This document shows positions 46,546 through 55,988 of a stretch of DNA of 64,000 nucleotides, one piece after another; within the stretch, counting starts at the first letter, position 1, and each line of letters starts with the position of its first letter. The notes under the pieces were generated by a model. That model was not told where the DNA came from. It saw only the letters and a list, made by a program, of their open reading frames with translations, and made no database searches. Source of the DNA: Demequina oxidasica (GTDB lineage: Bacteria; Actinomycetota; Actinomycetes; Actinomycetales; Demequinaceae); assembly GCF_000975115.1 (NCBI RefSeq), contig NZ_BBRE01000003.1, forward strand, positions 310,001 to 374,000, written 5' to 3'. Made by a program: the position numbers and the translations under genes.

Positions 46546-48038
46546 TATTCGTCGCCCGGCTTCACAAGTGGGAAGGTGATCGTTTCCCGAATGCCAAGAC
46601 CGGTCAGCGCCATCAGCAAGCGATCAATTCCCATGCCCATGCCGCCGGCCGGCGGCATCGCAAACTCCATGGCGGTCAGGAAGTCCTCGTCCAGAGGCAT
46701 TGCCTCGTCGTCACCCGCTGCCGCCATCCGTGCCTGCTGCTCAAAGCGCTGACGCTGGATGACGGGGTCCACCAGCTCCGAATAGGCAGTGCCGAGCTCG
46801 AAGCCGCGGATGTAGAGGTCCCATTTCTCGACTATTCCATCCTGCGTGCGGTGATCTCGCGTGAGAGGCGAGGTTTCTACAGGGAAGTCGCGTACAAACG
46901 TGGGTGCGTAAAGGTCGTTACCGACGTAGTGCTCCCACAGTTCTTCGACCAACTTGCCATGGTTGACCCGTGCAGGGTTGACGACAATGTCGACCGCGCC
47001 GCACCACTCAAGCAACTGCGCGACCTCAGTCTGAGGGGTGACCTCGTGACCCAGGGCCTCGGACAATGAGCCGTACATCGTCAGGTCAGCCCACTCGCCG
47101 CCCAGGTCGTACTCGGTGTCATCCGCCAAGGTGACCAACGTGGACCCGAACACGTCAGCGGCTGCCCCCTGGATCATTGACTGCGTGAGTTCCGCCATCG
47201 TGTTGTAATCCCCATAGGCCTCGTACGCCTCGATCATGGAGAATTCTGGCGAGTGCGAGGAGTCCGCACCCTCATTGCGGAAATTGCGGTTGATCTCAAA
47301 GACTCGATCAATTCCACCCACGACCGCGCGCTTCAGGAATAGCTCGGGCGCAATACGCAGATAAAGGTCCAAATCGAACGCATTCATGTGCGTAACAAAA
47401 GGACGGGCGGCCGCTCCTCCGTGCTGCGTCTGCAGCATCGGCGTCTCAATCTCGATAAAACCACGCTGGTGAAGGCTCTCCCGCAGCGATCGCATCACGT
47501 GCGAACGATTGCGCACCGTGTCGCGAGCGAGTGGCCGCGCGATGAGGTCGACGTAGCGCTGCCTGACGCGACCCTCCTCAGACATCTCCTTGTGCAGCAC
47601 GGGCAAGGGGCGCAGTGCCTTGGCGGCCAGTGCCCAAGAATCAGCGAACACGGAGACCTCACCGCGACGTGACTTGATCGCGCGGCCGTGCGCGAACAGG
47701 TGGTCGCCTAGGTCGACATCGGTCTTGAAAGCAGCGAGGGACTCCTCGCCAACCTCCGCTAGCGAGAGCATGATCTGCAGCCGTTCGCCCGCACCATCCT
47801 GCACCGTGGCGAAGCACAACTTGCCGGTGTTACGCACGAATACGACGCGCCCGGCGACGCCCACCTGGTCCGTGGTTTCCTCGCCGTCTTCAAGGTGCGC
47901 ATAGGCGGCCTTGACGTCGGCAATCTCGTGAGTCCGGGGGACGGAGACCGGGTAGGCCTGTCCGCCAGAGGCGATGATGCGGTCGCGCTTTTCGCGCCGT
48001 ACGCGCATCTGTTCGGGGAGGTCTAACTCTTCAGTCAC
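46545..48038 (-). CDS. lysS: Lysyl-tRNA synthetase, class II
   Basis: This enzyme of about 497 residues has an N-terminal OB fold (about 55-150, [16 protein letters not shown]). The class II motifs are FIEIETPML (motif 1), [20 protein letters not shown] (motif 2) and [13 protein letters not shown] (motif 3). GTG at 48038 starts [17 protein letters not shown]; the frame to 48143 overlaps nadC. TACCCT lies 7-12 nt upstream, so a leaderless message is possible. Confidence 0.95.
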   Translation of the reverse strand: MTEELDLPEQMRVRREKRDRIIASGGQAYPVSVPRTHEIADVKAAYAHLEDGEETTDQVGVAGRVVFVRNTGKLCFATVQDGAGERLQIMLSLAEVGEESLAAFKTDVDLGDHLFAHGRAIKSRRGEVSVFADSWALAAKALRPLPVLHKEMSEEGRVRQRYVDLIARPLARDTVRNRSHVMRSLRESLHQRGFIEIETPMLQTQHGGAAARPFVTHMNAFDLDLYLRIAPELFLKRAVVGGIDRVFEINRNFRNEGADSSHSPEFSMIEAYEAYGDYNTMAELTQSMIQGAAADVFGSTLVTLADDTEYDLGGEWADLTMYGSLSEALGHEVTPQTEVAQLLEWCGAVDIVVNPARVNHGKLVEELWEHYVGNDLYAPTFVRDFPVETSPLTRDHRTQDGIVEKWDLYIRGFELGTAYSELVDPVIQRQRFEQQARMAAAGDDEAMPLDEDFLTAMEFAMPPAGGMGMGIDRLLMALTGLGIRETITFPLVKPGDE

Positions 48039-48057
48039 CCTCTTAGGGTACCTGCGC

Positions 48058-48963
48058 TTACCTGAGGTCGAGCGCGAGGTCGATGATCGGTGACGAATGG
48101 GTGAGCGCGCCCACCGACATGTAGTCCACTCCGGTACGCGCAACGTCGACCGCGTTCTCCAGCGTCAACCCGCCTGTCGCTTCTAGCCAGACCTTGCCGA
48201 TGTCATGTTCGAGCGCCCGCACCGAGGCGACCACCGAGGCCATCTGTTGCCGCTCCATGTTGTCCAGCATCAGGAATGTCGCACCGGCGGCGAGGGCCTC
48301 ATAGGCCTGCTCCCAACTTTCCACCTCAACCTGAATCGGGGTGCGTGGGAATGCCTCCTGGATGGCGTCGAACGCGGCACTCACTGACCCTGTGGCGACG
48401 ATGTGGTTGTCCTTGACCATGGCGCAGTCAAAAAGACCCATGCGTTTGTTGATTCCGCCACCGCATCGGACGGCGTATTTCTCGAGCTCTCGCAGGCCAG
48501 GGGTGGTCTTGCGGGTGTCGAGGACCTTGGCGCCGGTGTCCGCAAGCGCATCCACCCAGCGGCGCGTGTGCGTCGCAACCCCACAGGCACGCGACATGAA
48601 GTTCAGAAGGGTGCGCTCAGCTATCAGCACGACGTGGCCAGCGCCCTCAAAGTGCGCCACGGCGGTCGCGGCGGGCACCACGTCACCATCGTGAACCAGG
48701 ATGTTGAAGCGCGGGACGGGCAGGTCGAGTCGCTTGGCTACCTGGGTCAACACCTCGCGAGCTACCGCAGTTCCCGCGACGACGCCGGCCTCGCGCATGA
48801 CGAGCGAGCCCTCGACGTGGGTGGTGGTGGCGATGGTCGACTGCGTGGTGACATCCCTACCCGGGTTTCCACCGAGGTCCTCATCGAGCGCGCGGGCGAC
48901 GGCCGCGGTAAGCCACTCGGCATCGAGGGGTTCGCATTGGTTCAAGTGCTCTGGCATGTCCAC
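48058..48963 (-). CDS. nadC: Nicotinate-nucleotide pyrophosphorylase (quinolinate phosphoribosyltransferase)
   Basis: This 301-residue NAD biosynthesis enzyme converts quinolinate and PRPP to nicotinate mononucleotide. The signature text [50 protein letters not shown] and EATGGLT is present. It follows nadB on the same strand after 164 bp. nadA is not adjacent. Confidence 0.96.
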   Translation of the reverse strand: MDMPEHLNQCEPLDAEWLTAAVARALDEDLGGNPGRDVTTQSTIATTTHVEGSLVMREAGVVAGTAVAREVLTQVAKRLDLPVPRFNILVHDGDVVPAATAVAHFEGAGHVVLIAERTLLNFMSRACGVATHTRRWVDALADTGAKVLDTRKTTPGLRELEKYAVRCGGGINKRMGLFDCAMVKDNHIVATGSVSAAFDAIQEAFPRTPIQVEVESWEQAYEALAAGATFLMLDNMERQQMASVVASVRALEHDIGKVWLEATGGLTLENAVDVARTGVDYMSVGALTHSSPIIDLALDLR

Positions 48964-49024
48964 AATGCCAGGCTACCGCCCTGGGCGTTAGCTCCAGGTA
49001 AGGCGCCCGCCAACCATGGACGCG

Positions 49025-49073
49025 CCAGTAGGAATTCACTGCCGAACGAGCGGCAATCTCCGCACTCAGCGAC
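49025..49073. repeat. Dispersed palindrome, family 2, copy E
   Basis: The reverse complement aligns without gaps to copy D (43813-43857): 13 of 15 identical at the left arm, 11 of 12 at the right arm, with a diverged loop. Its own arms pair poorly, so it looks like a decayed copy. It lies between nadB and nadC. Confidence 0.5.
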
Positions 49074-49127
49074 AACCGCGGTGCGCCGGCGGAAACGCGC
49101 GCGTGCGGGGCTAGGACTGCCCGCGGG

Positions 49128-50828
49128 TCAACCCAGTTCGAGCGGCGCCTGGACGCGACCAAGATTGCCGCCGGGTCCGAGCACCGAGGCGAGCCGCACC
49201 TGCCAATGCTCGTCGTCACGCTCCGGGAAGTCCTCGCGCACGTGACCCCCACGAGTCTCCTCGCGCGTGAGAGCGGCGCCCACGAGGACGGCGGCGGTCG
49301 CGAGGATGTTTGACGTCTCCCACTCCGCCAACTGAGGGACGGCCGGTGCCTCCTCGTCCGTCTGGAACCGCTCGCGCAGGCGATCGAGCTTGGCTGAGGC
49401 GGAGGACAGGCCCTCGGCAGTGCGCACAGGGCCCGCACCCGCGTGCGTGATGGCCTGAATGCGCGGTCGCATGGTCGCGGGCACCAGAGTGGTCGGACCG
49501 CCGCGGTCCACGGGATCGTGCTGCTTTACTAGCCCTCCGCCCACCGCCTCGGCGGCGTCCTGCGCGGCACGCTTAGCAAAGACAAGGCCCTCCAGCAACG
49601 AGTTCGAGGCCAGCCGGTTGGCGCCTTGAACACCAGTGCAGGCGGCCTCGCCAATGGCATACAGCCCCGCCTTGGTGGAACGCCCGCGCAGGTCCGTGAG
49701 GATACCGCCCGAGTGATAGTGCTGGGCCGGGGCGACCGGGATAAGCGCGTGCCCCATGTCGAGCCCGCGTTCGGCCAGTCGCGCATGGATAGTGGGGAAC
49801 CGCTCACGCAGGAACTCACTTCCCAGGTGGCGGCAGTCGAGGAAGACGCTGTCCGAGCCCTCCTCGTCCATCATCGCGACGATTCCCTTGGACACTACGT
49901 CGCGAGGCGCCAGCTCGGCCATCTCGTGACGGCCCACCATGAAGCGCTCGCCTGCGGCGTTGAGCAGATACGCGCCCTCGCCGCGCACAGCCTCGGAGAT
50001 CAGCGGCTGCTGCCCCGTCGCGCCCGACCCTTGCCAGAGCACCGTGGGATGGAACTGAACAAACTCGATGTCCGCGATGGCTGCTCCGGCACGTAGGCCC
50101 GCCGCCAGGCCATCGGCCGTCGCGCTGGGCGGATTGGTAGACGACCGGAATACCTGGCCGATGCCGCCAGTCGCCATAACCACCGCCTTCGCCAGGGCCG
50201 CACCCACACCATCCCGCGTGCCTTCGCCCTTAATGTGCAATGTCACGCCGCACACGGCGCCAGGATTGCCATCAGCATCGGGGGCTGCGGTGAGCAGATC
50301 GACCACCATGGCGTTCTCGATTACCTCGATGCCGGGGTCGCTCTTCACGGCGTCGAGTTGGGCGACAAGCGCGCGGCTAATTTCCGCGCCAGTCGCGTCA
50401 CCACCCGCGTGGGCAATGCGGTCGCGGTGGTGGCCGCCCTCGCGGGTCAGCGTGATCTGGCCGTCGTCCTGCATATCGAAACGAGCCCCGCGATCCATGA
50501 GCTCGCGCACCCGGTCCGGGCCCTCGGTGACGAGCGCACGCACTGCTTCCTCGCTGCACAGGCCGGCACCCGCGACGAGCGTGTCCTGCAGGTGCTCCTC
50601 GGCGGTGTCCTCCGGATCCAAAGCTGCCGCGATGCCCCCTTGCGCCCAGACTGTTGAGCCGGAACTGAGCTGTCCCTTGGTGACCACGAGCACGCGGTCC
50701 ACCTTGGAGCGCAACTCCAGCGCGGTGGTCAGCCCGGCGATGCCGGAGCCCACCACAATTACGTCGGCGGACGTGGTCCACCCTGGCTGCGGCGCAACTA
50801 GGCGCTGCACGAATCGCACGTCGGTCAT
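49128..50828 (-). CDS. nadB: L-aspartate oxidase
   Basis: This 566-residue FAD flavoprotein oxidises L-aspartate to iminoaspartate. FAD-binding GSGIAGLTTALEL (about 27-39) is followed by VVTKGQLSSGSTVWAQGGIAA. The active-site text includes GGHHRDRIAH, PAQHYHSGGI and EAACTGVQGANRLASNSLLE. It is the first NAD-pathway gene; its partner quinolinate synthase nadA is not in the window. Confidence 0.95.
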   Translation of the reverse strand: MTDVRFVQRLVAPQPGWTTSADVIVVGSGIAGLTTALELRSKVDRVLVVTKGQLSSGSTVWAQGGIAAALDPEDTAEEHLQDTLVAGAGLCSEEAVRALVTEGPDRVRELMDRGARFDMQDDGQITLTREGGHHRDRIAHAGGDATGAEISRALVAQLDAVKSDPGIEVIENAMVVDLLTAAPDADGNPGAVCGVTLHIKGEGTRDGVGAALAKAVVMATGGIGQVFRSSTNPPSATADGLAAGLRAGAAIADIEFVQFHPTVLWQGSGATGQQPLISEAVRGEGAYLLNAAGERFMVGRHEMAELAPRDVVSKGIVAMMDEEGSDSVFLDCRHLGSEFLRERFPTIHARLAERGLDMGHALIPVAPAQHYHSGGILTDLRGRSTKAGLYAIGEAACTGVQGANRLASNSLLEGLVFAKRAAQDAAEAVGGGLVKQHDPVDRGGPTTLVPATMRPRIQAITHAGAGPVRTAEGLSSASAKLDRLRERFQTDEEAPAVPQLAEWETSNILATAAVLVGAALTREETRGGHVREDFPERDDEHWQVRLASVLGPGGNLGRVQAPLELG

Positions 50829-50858
50829 GGGTGAACGCTACCCCTCACCAGGTGTTTG

Positions 50859-50944
50859 CTACGTCCGCACCCCAAATCGATGGGTCTGGAACGTCGCCCC
50901 GCACGGGCGCAGCCCGGCAGGGGCAATTTAGGTTGCGGATGTAG
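50859..50944. repeat. Dispersed inverted repeat, family 1, copy C
   Basis: The 19-nt arms CTACGTCCGCACCCCAAAT and ATTTAGGTTGCGGATGTAG (16 of 19 pair) flank about 48 nt. Measured over the shared CGTCCGCACCC part, the core is 58 nt. The right arm overlaps the last codons and stop of panD. Confidence 0.6.
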
Positions 50945-51416
50945 TGGGTGCGGCCTTAAAGGCGTCCCAGCCCTGTGACCTGAAGTCGCGCATCGGCAAT
51001 CCCGAGCGCTCGAGCCCCGAGCCGTCCGGCACGTCTCCGGGCTCATCGCACTTCTGCACTATGCGGTTGTCGACGTCCACGAACACCACGGCCGGCTCAT
51101 AGTGATGCGCTTCTTCGTCACCGATCATGCCGTAACTGATGATGATCACCATGTCGTCCGGGTTGATCAGGTGCGCGGCAGCGCCGTTAATGCAGATCTG
51201 CCCGCTGTCCGGTTCGCCCGGGATCGCGTACGTGGTCAGGCGTGCGCCGTTGGTGACGTCCACGACGTCCACCTGCTGACCTGGAATGAGATCCGCGGCC
51301 TCCATCAGGGTGGCGTCAATGGTGATTGAGCCCACGTAGTGCAGGTCCGCCTGGGTCACGGTGGCGCGATGGATCTTGGAGATCATCATGGGCCGCTGCA
51401 GGGTCTTGAAGGTCAT
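50928..51416 (-). CDS. panD: Aspartate 1-decarboxylase
   Basis: This 162-residue pyruvoyl enzyme makes beta-alanine for pantothenate. Self-cleavage would occur at the Gly-Ser bond in YVGSITID, giving the pyruvoyl group. INGAAAHL and IISYG are typical. AGGAAGGA lies 5 nt before the ATG. The last 25-30 residues exceed the usual length, and the very end is encoded by a repeat arm. Confidence 0.95.
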   Translation of the reverse strand: MTFKTLQRPMMISKIHRATVTQADLHYVGSITIDATLMEAADLIPGQQVDVVDVTNGARLTTYAIPGEPDSGQICINGAAAHLINPDDMVIIISYGMIGDEEAHHYEPAVVFVDVDNRIVQKCDEPGDVPDGSGLERSGLPMRDFRSQGWDAFKAAPTTSAT

Positions 51417-51505
51417 GAGGGTCCTTCCTGGTAAATCATAATTTTGTGGTTCATTCTCACCATTGCCGATGCTGGGGCGAGGCTCTCCATGGTCGTGGAC
51501 TTGGC

Positions 51506-52345
51506 CTACGAGCTGTGGCCTATGCGAGTGGAAACGTTGTCGATGAGCCGTGTCTTCCCGACTCGGGCCGCGACGGCGATCACGACCTCACCACGGTAGT
51601 CGCCAGGCACGGGGTGCGCGGACGAGGGGTCAAGCGCCGCGAAGTACTCAACCTGGGCAGCGGGTACCCTAGCGAGCTCCTCGCTCCCAGCGAGGAGCGC
51701 CTCGGTGACGGTCGCGCCTGAGTCGGCCGCTGCATCGGCCGCCCGCAGCGCCCGCGACAGCGCCAGCGCATCATCACGTTCAGTCGCGGACAGGAACACG
51801 TTGCGGGAACTGCGCGCGAGGCCGTCGTGGTCGCGAACGGTTGGCGCCACCGCGATCTCGACGGGCACGTTGAGGTCCCGCGTCATGGTGCGCACGGCGA
51901 TTACCTGCTGCGCGTCCTTGGCGCCGAACACGGCCACGTCGGGTCGCGTCAGGTTCATGAGTTTGAGTACCACAGTCAGCACTCCGTCAAAGTGGCCGGG
52001 TCGCGCGGCGCCCTCAAAGACATCGTTGATAGCGCCGGCAGACACGGTGACTATAGGTGTGCCGCCAGGATAGACATCCTCGAGAGCCGGTGCGTAGAGC
52101 ACGTCGACGCCCTCCTCCTCGAGGAGTGCGGCGTCCGCCTCTAGCGTGCGTGGATAGTGCTCTAGGTCCCCCGGATCGTCGAACTGGAGCGGGTTCACGA
52201 ACACCGTCACCAGAACCTCGGCGGCAATAGACTGCGCGTGGCGCACCAGCGCGAGATGACCCTCGTGAAGCGCACCCATGGTCATCACCACGGCGCGCGT
52301 GCCGCTGGCCCCGCCGAGCTCGCTGGCGCGTGTCACGATCCTCAT
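51506..52345 (-). CDS. panC: Pantothenate synthetase
   Basis: This 279-residue ligase joins pantoate and beta-alanine. ATP-binding [18 protein letters not shown] matches the HxGH signature, followed by [16 protein letters not shown], and [13 protein letters not shown] (KMSKS-like). Its ATG overlaps the DUF2520 stop by 4 bp. Confidence 0.96.
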   Translation of the reverse strand: MRIVTRASELGGASGTRAVVMTMGALHEGHLALVRHAQSIAAEVLVTVFVNPLQFDDPGDLEHYPRTLEADAALLEEEGVDVLYAPALEDVYPGGTPIVTVSAGAINDVFEGAARPGHFDGVLTVVLKLMNLTRPDVAVFGAKDAQQVIAVRTMTRDLNVPVEIAVAPTVRDHDGLARSSRNVFLSATERDDALALSRALRAADAAADSGATVTEALLAGSEELARVPAAQVEYFAALDPSSAHPVPGDYRGEVVIAVAARVGKTRLIDNVSTRIGHSS

Positions 52346-53304
52346 GGCAGGTCCCCCTCCTCTGTCGCGGCGCCCGCCGACCCAAGCGCGGCGATGAGAT
52401 CCGCGTACTGTGCAGGCCCGACGCGGCCACCAGCAAGCGCCAGGTCTGCCGTCGCGCGCGCCATCGCAATGTATGCATGCATGATGTCTGGTTCCGACGA
52501 CAATGCCTCGACGTGAGCGGCCACAGTGCGCGCGTCGCCGCGCACCACCGGTCCAGTCAGCATCGTGACGGCACCCGGAGCCTCGCTCACCGCACCCTCA
52601 ACCGAGGCGTGAACCACCGGCCCAAGCAACTTACCTGGCTCCTCGACGCCGATTCGGGCGAGTAGGGCACTCGATTGCGTCACCGCCGTGACGACATGGT
52701 TCGCGGCATGGCAGATCGCCGCGTGATACGCCGGGCGGTCCTCGTCGGCGATCACGATGGGCTCACCCCCCATCTCCACGGCAAGCGCCAGCGCAATGGG
52801 CAGAACCCCGGCGGGGGCGCTCACCGCGAAGGTGGCGTTGACGAGGCGGGTGTGGTCTAGCGATGTGCCCGTGAACGTCATCGCGGGATGGATAGCCAGG
52901 GTCAGTACGCCCTTGGCCGCGGCGGCCGCAAGCACCTCGGTGCCGTAACGGCCGCAGGCGTGCACGGCGATCTGGCCGGGGCGCCACGCGTCCACCGCGG
53001 CCAGGCCGGTGACGAGGTCTTCGAGCGAGTCATCCGGGACCGTCACGAGTACCAAATCAGCGGCGTGGACGACTGCCTCAGGGTCCAGGTTCGGAACACC
53101 CGGCAGCAAGGTGTCAATGCGGCTGACCGACTCCTCGGAAACACCTGAGGCGGCCACGACCGTGTGCCCCGCCTGACGCAGCGCGGCGCCGAGCACGGCG
53201 CCCACGCGCCCTGCGCCCACCACGCCTACTCGCAGCCGGCCGGGCTTGGGGCGGGCGTTCACGTCTTCCACGTTGACCGCATCGGACCGAATATCACCGG
53301 GCAT
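52342..53304 (-). CDS. Rossmann-fold DUF2520 protein
   Basis: This protein of about 320 residues has an N-terminal NAD(P)-binding fold (GVVGAGRVGAVLGAALRQAGH, about 27-47, and LVLVTVPDD) and a helical C-terminal DUF2520 domain (HPAMTFTG, YHAAICHAANHVVT). The shape is that of ketopantoate reductase-like enzymes, though it is not PanE by signature. Tight coupling to panC (4-bp overlap) suggests a role in pantothenate synthesis. ATG at 53304 overlaps the PH gene by 11 bp. Confidence 0.82.
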   Translation of the reverse strand: MPGDIRSDAVNVEDVNARPKPGRLRVGVVGAGRVGAVLGAALRQAGHTVVAASGVSEESVSRIDTLLPGVPNLDPEAVVHAADLVLVTVPDDSLEDLVTGLAAVDAWRPGQIAVHACGRYGTEVLAAAAAKGVLTLAIHPAMTFTGTSLDHTRLVNATFAVSAPAGVLPIALALAVEMGGEPIVIADEDRPAYHAAICHAANHVVTAVTQSSALLARIGVEEPGKLLGPVVHASVEGAVSEAPGAVTMLTGPVVRGDARTVAAHVEALSSEPDIMHAYIAMARATADLALAGGRVGPAQYADLIAALGSAGAATEEGDLP

Positions 53305-54964
53305 CGAGACCAACTGCTTTCATCCATTGTTCGGGGCTCTGGTGCTTGCGACCTTCGCGCGCCCGCTCGGCCTGAGCGTCGAGGAGGGCCACCGCGTCTG
53401 CCACGGCGAGGTGTTTCGCGACTGGCTTGACTGGCCCATTGGTGGAATGCACCTCGACTGACGCGAGCCCCAAGGTGCGCTGAAGGGGGCCCTGGCGAAG
53501 TTCGAGCGACTGCGTGCGAGCGTGAGGAGTGATACTTACTTCCCTGACGAATCTGCCGCTACGAATGATGAGGGCGGAGTCGGTGGCGCGCACGCCCCGC
53601 TGGCGCCACTGGAACAGGTCTAAGGCGCGCGCCCGGCGCGGCGAAGTGAGGAAGCCATCGGCGGCGCGAAGGCTCTCCATGGCCTCCGCGATCGGTGCGC
53701 TGGGGTCCGTGCCGTCCTCGCCCACCAGTCCAAGGTCGGGCAGCACTAGCCACACGGCTTCAAGCGCCTCAGCCCTGCTTCCCACCGGCAGCAGCGTCGA
53801 CACCGCGTCCTGGTCGTTCTGGTAGCCAGCTACGTTGATGCTGACGTCCCACCAGCCAGCCTTGCGCCACCACCACGACTGACGCAGCCGCACGGCCTGC
53901 ACGCGGCCAGGCGGCACGGTCTGGCGCCGCGTCTCGAGCAGGCCGTGCCGCAAGCGGATGCCGTCCTGCGAGATGCCTGCCTTAAACCCAAACCCCCTGT
54001 TTAGCTGTGTCCAGAAGAATCCCAACAGTCCCACGACCACTGGCACCGCCGTCACTAACGACGTTCCGACGATTGCCAAGAAGACTCGCTGAACATCGAC
54101 CCGGAAGATCACCATGAGCACGACGATCCACACCGGAGTCAGCACCAGCCAGAACGTGGGCCACGACAGGGCGATCGAGCCAATGAGGCGCCCGTTCGGC
54201 ACCGCGTAGACAGGACGCTCTACGGCTGCCGGTCGGTCCGTGCGGTCGTGAGCCGCAGCGCCGTGCAGGCTGCCGAGCACGAGGTTGTCGCCCTGGACCC
54301 CACCAAGCGAGCTCACCGCCTGACTCGACGGCCCGGCGTCGCCCACCACGGCATCGGCCACAAGTGGCTTGTCTGTCGCGTGCGAGTCCCGCGAGGGCCC
54401 TCCACGCCGCTTGTACCCGGCGGCTAGTTCCAAAATCTCGTTGCGTAGCGCCTCGGCGTCACCAATGCGCAGGTACTCAAGCGCGATGCCCGAGTTCTCC
54501 CCGCCGGCGACCTCAATACGAATCACCCCAAAGCCCACCAGCCGTGCCACGAATGGCTGCACCACGTCCACGGCCTGGAGTCGGTCCAGGCGCGCCTGGC
54601 GCTGCTGCCGGAACAGCACACCCTTGCGTTGGTACACGGCATCGTCGCCTATCCGATACTGATTGAAGCGCCACCCCAGATAGCCGAAAAGCGCGACGAT
54701 GGCGATGATTCCCAACAGAATTGCACCGATGACAAAATACGACAGGTGTGTGGCGTTGATGGCGTCGGTGACGCCGTCCTCGCTGCCACCTCCCACCCAA
54801 TCCGGAGCGCGGGAGACCACCAAATAAAACAGGATCGCACCCAGTAGTGGCCAGATGCCAAGAAACGGCGACACCGGGTGCACGCGAGTCCACTCGCGCG
54901 GGGCGCGATACAGGTGGCCTGGACCCGGTTCGGCGGCCGGTCCGGTGGAACGCAACTGGCTCAC
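53294..54964 (-). CDS. Bacterial PH-domain membrane protein, YdbT-like
   Basis: This 556-residue protein has two pairs of transmembrane segments (about 33-50/76-95 and about 265-285/295-315) and three bPH_2 domains. Typical text is VYQRKGVLFRQQRQARLDRLQAVDV, GIRLRHGLLETRRQTVPPGRVQAVRL and LIIRSGRFVREVSITPHARTQSLELRQGPLQRTLGL. It overlaps the next PH gene by 4 bp. YdbS/YdbT pairs occur widely; the function is unclear. Confidence 0.85.
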   Translation of the reverse strand: MSQLRSTGPAAEPGPGHLYRAPREWTRVHPVSPFLGIWPLLGAILFYLVVSRAPDWVGGGSEDGVTDAINATHLSYFVIGAILLGIIAIVALFGYLGWRFNQYRIGDDAVYQRKGVLFRQQRQARLDRLQAVDVVQPFVARLVGFGVIRIEVAGGENSGIALEYLRIGDAEALRNEILELAAGYKRRGGPSRDSHATDKPLVADAVVGDAGPSSQAVSSLGGVQGDNLVLGSLHGAAAHDRTDRPAAVERPVYAVPNGRLIGSIALSWPTFWLVLTPVWIVVLMVIFRVDVQRVFLAIVGTSLVTAVPVVVGLLGFFWTQLNRGFGFKAGISQDGIRLRHGLLETRRQTVPPGRVQAVRLRQSWWWRKAGWWDVSINVAGYQNDQDAVSTLLPVGSRAEALEAVWLVLPDLGLVGEDGTDPSAPIAEAMESLRAADGFLTSPRRARALDLFQWRQRGVRATDSALIIRSGRFVREVSITPHARTQSLELRQGPLQRTLGLASVEVHSTNGPVKPVAKHLAVADAVALLDAQAERAREGRKHQSPEQWMKAVGLDAR

Positions 54965-55440
54965 AAGCCCGCCAGCTGTGCCTCGCCACGGGTGGTCAAT
55001 CGGTCGCGCAGTCGCGCAGCCTGAGCCACTGGCACCCCCGAGATGTGAGCGTCCGTACCTGGCGACGCGGTGTGCAACTGCACGCGAGCGATGCCAAACA
55101 TCCGCGCCATTGGCCCAGCCTGAACCTCGACGTACTGCATGCGTCCATACGGAACCACGACGACGCGGCGGAACATGCGCCCGCTCTTGACGACCAGGTC
55201 GTCGTCACGTTCCGCCCACGCGTGCGCGGTCACTTGGCGCACGGCCACCCATGTGGACCACAGCCCCACAAGAAGTACGGCCACGGCGCCGTAGTACCAC
55301 CAGCCGCCCACGTAGGCCTGCAACCACAGGAACACCACGGCAAACACCACCACAGCCAGCCACACGGATATGAGGCGGGCGGGAATGAGGCGCCGCGAAA
55401 CGTATGTCCACTGGGCATCGTCCGGGTTCAACCAACTCAT
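54961..55440 (-). CDS. Bacterial PH-domain membrane protein, YdbS-like
   Basis: This 159-residue protein has two transmembrane segments (about 20-42, 45-65) and one bPH_2 domain (about 80-145, LVVKSGRMFRRVVVVPYGRMQYVEV). It forms a translationally coupled pair with the larger PH protein and lies 38 bp after DUF3180. Confidence 0.85.
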   Translation of the reverse strand: MSWLNPDDAQWTYVSRRLIPARLISVWLAVVVFAVVFLWLQAYVGGWWYYGAVAVLLVGLWSTWVAVRQVTAHAWAERDDDLVVKSGRMFRRVVVVPYGRMQYVEVQAGPMARMFGIARVQLHTASPGTDAHISGVPVAQAARLRDRLTTRGEAQLAGL

Positions 55441-55478
55441 GCCGCTAGTCTGCCACCCGCGCGCACTCGCGAGGAGCG

Positions 55479-55985
55479 CTAGTTGGCTCCAGCCGCCGTG
55501 CCACGGCTCGGATCACCGCGCCTGGGTTCACCACTTCCTGAATCGTCGTTATGCCTGTCCGTCTTGCACCAGTGCTCGGCGACGACGCCTGCGCCCAGCA
55601 AGATCAATCCTCCGAGCATGGCGATTAATGCCGAGATGGCCGTCTCTCGCCTGGGGGCGTGCTCCCAGAAGTCGAGCAACGCGATCGCGTACCCGCCGTA
55701 GACGCCCGCGACGGCGGCTCCCGCATAAGCGCTGGCCTGCGCGAACGCCACAGTGCGCGCGGCGCGGATCCCGCTCAAGTCAGGCCTATTGCCGCGCTTG
55801 TACTGGCGCACGGCCCACGCGAGCGCGAGCGAAGCTCCGGCAACAATCACACACACGACCGCGACTGTCCACGGTACAGACAGCGGAGTGGAGCCACGCG
55901 ACACTGCGATGCGTGTCACGATCCAGCCTGCGGCACCGGCCACCAGCAAGACCAGGACGAGGCGCCTCCAGGTGAGGTGCGTCAC
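55479..55985 (-). CDS. DUF3180 membrane protein
   Basis: This 168-residue protein has four hydrophobic segments (about 8-25, 38-58, 84-103, 117-136) and a hydrophilic tail. It matches the DUF3180 family, found after folK in actinobacteria. It lies 3 bp after folBK. The function is unknown. Confidence 0.83.
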   Translation of the reverse strand: MTHLTWRRLVLVLLVAGAAGWIVTRIAVSRGSTPLSVPWTVAVVCVIVAGASLALAWAVRQYKRGNRPDLSGIRAARTVAFAQASAYAGAAVAGVYGGYAIALLDFWEHAPRRETAISALIAMLGGLILLGAGVVAEHWCKTDRHNDDSGSGEPRRGDPSRGTAAGAN

Positions 55986-55988
55986 GAG

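Noticed and set aside
50926..50936. Iron-box half site (TTAGGTT) near panD
   Set aside because: Only one half of the 19-bp dyad is present and it coincides with an arm of the dispersed inverted repeat.
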